6,305 nucleotides of DNA, from positions 1-6,305 of the forward strand of contig DAOUVG010000101.1 in assembly GCA_030667735.1 (NCBI GenBank), given 5' to 3'. This DNA comes from Dehalococcoidales bacterium. GTDB lineage: Bacteria; Chloroflexota; Dehalococcoidia; Dehalococcoidales; Fen-1064. Under the pieces are notes generated by a model. It was not told the DNA's origin and did not search any database. It was given only the letters and a program-made list of their open reading frames with translations. A program made the position numbers and the translations under genes. This document shows positions 5,466-6,305 of the stretch, one piece after another (position 1 is the first letter of the stretch; each line of letters opens with the position of its first letter).

Positions 5466-6305
5466 TTATTCTCTATCCAGAAAGCAGATGGCACGACGGT
5501 TCTGTGGGTCAGCAACGACCTTCGCCGTATTACCACCTGTGACCGCTTTTACATCTATCACATGCATCACCTCCTCAAGATTGCTGAGTTCCGGCAGTAG
5601 GTCTTTAAGTATATTAGGTGACCTGGTGAAGAACTCCGTATTAAAGTCAGTGCTGTCATCGTCGGGATAGACCGGGAGATAGAGTATCTCCGCTTCAACG
5701 AGGTCCTGGAAGAAGTGAGTCCCGTAGGAGACCTCAGGTTCATGCCCCGCCTCCACACGGGCAACCTCTACCAGCACCGCTACATCCCGAATATCGGCAT
5801 AGCTTACGTTGACGCCAAGGTCGATATTGCTGCTGCCCCAGCGGCCTGGCCCCATTACCATGAACCTGCCCTCCCGCTTGTGCAGTGTCTCATTCAGTTT
5901 GCCAACTGCCCGGCCCAGAGCCCTTTTCTGCTGCAAGTTGGCTAACCGGGTATACTTCCGGGGGTCAATGTATATGATGTAACGAATGTCGCTGACCAAA
6001 CCGGCACTTATTGCACGGTTAGAACGAAAAAGTACCTGCTCCCGGGGAAGGTTTTCCGGGATGGTGACCTCCGCCCCCACCGAGCGGGGTACACGTAGCG
6101 AACGGCACTGCAGCAAGTTTATCTTCACATTGTCCTCTCCGTCAATGTAGGCCGTGAACTCGATATCCACCGGTTGACCCCAGGCATGCTCTAGCCTGGC
6201 CAGAATATCGCCCATGATTCCAACGAACCTGGTCCGCTCTATGATGTTATTGAAGGTCAGCAGGAGATTCTCTCCTTTGACAGAAGGAGTGATATGCCAG
6301 TCCCG
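5466..6305 (-). CDS. PEP/pyruvate-binding domain protein, C-terminal part
   Basis: The frame is open to the right edge, so the ATG at 6215 is internal and the true start lies outside the window; 279 residues are visible. The first 70 residues hold the end of the ATP-grasp (PPDK N-terminal) domain, including VDIEF (46-50) and LLQCRSL (64-70), which resembles the QxRP end of that domain. The following 200 residues include GPGRWGSSNIDLGV (152-165) and SYGTHFFQDLVEA (193-205). From memory, these are hallmarks of a conserved C-terminal domain of unknown role in long bacterial PEP/pyruvate-binding proteins. The phosphohistidine and PEP-binding barrel domains of true pyruvate phosphate dikinase or PEP synthase are not present in this part, so a complete dikinase reaction is unlikely for this chain alone. 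It ends 41 bases before the glutamate synthase gene, in the same direction, and may be co-transcribed with it. Substrate unknown. Confidence 0.8.
   Translation of the reverse strand, partial: RDWHITPSVKGENLLLTFNNIIERTRFVGIMGDILARLEHAWGQPVDIEFTAYIDGEDNVKINLLQCRSLRVPRSVGAEVTIPENLPREQVLFRSNRAISAGLVSDIRYIIYIDPRKYTRLANLQQKRALGRAVGKLNETLHKREGRFMVMGPGRWGSSNIDLGVNVSYADIRDVAVLVEVARVEAGHEPEVSYGTHFFQDLVEAEILYLPVYPDDDSTDFNTEFFTRSPNILKDLLPELSNLEEVMHVIDVKAVTGGNTAKVVADPQNRRAICFLDRE

Noticed and set aside
6213..6215. ATG at 6215 as the start of the PEP/pyruvate-binding protein
   Set aside because: The same frame continues open to the window edge with family-like sequence (LLTFNNIIERTRFVGI) directly before it, so the codon is an internal methionine.

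Overview
All intact genes in this window lie on the minus strand, so transcription runs from high to low coordinates. They form a nitrogen-assimilation cluster built around a split, archaeal-type glutamate synthase. In order of transcription they are: the 3' part of a PEP/pyruvate-binding-domain protein (6305-5466, cut by the window edge); an FMN-binding glutamate-synthase-family protein (5424-3748); the remnant of an NrpR-type nitrogen regulator (3697 to about 3350); a plus-strand fragment of an insertion-sequence transposase (about 3047-3362); a 16-cysteine polyferredoxin (2913-2473); HisH (2476-1841); a NirB/rubredoxin-reductase-like FAD/NAD(P) oxidoreductase (1838-480); and the N-terminal part of a class II glutamine amidotransferase (454-1, cut by the window edge).

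The inferred chemistry is that the class II amidotransferase releases ammonia from glutamine, the FMN protein reductively combines it with 2-oxoglutarate, and the polyferredoxin with the FAD oxidoreductase delivers electrons from a pyridine nucleotide or ferredoxin. HisH is a second, unrelated class I glutaminase. It overlaps the ferredoxin gene by 4 bases (ATGA) and ends 2 bases before the oxidoreductase start, so fdx-hisH-oxidoreductase-amidotransferase reads as one tight operon.

The most interesting part is the 2920-3700 interval. A 36-bp near-perfect palindrome (2930-2965, 16 of 18 base pairs matching) sits directly upstream of the ferredoxin. Its core is GGTA-N6-TACC, the operator form described for NrpR in Methanosarcina. 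A perfect TTGACA lies just upstream of it on the minus strand. The adjacent nrpR-like gene is broken: its winged-helix domain and a piece of the effector domain remain, an internal segment appears to be missing, and the 3' end is replaced by the transposase fragment. The operator therefore seems to have been kept while its neighbouring regulator decayed, which implies an intact NrpR elsewhere or a relic control site.

The organism is probably an anaerobic bacterium of roughly 50% G+C that carries archaeal-type nitrogen genes. An uncultured member of the Chloroflexota (Dehalococcoidia-like) fits best from memory of these families. Strong Shine-Dalgarno sites and the sigma70-like -35 box favour Bacteria over Archaea, but the window alone does not settle this. 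No RNA genes or CRISPR arrays were seen, and there is no gene-free stretch longer than 300 bases.
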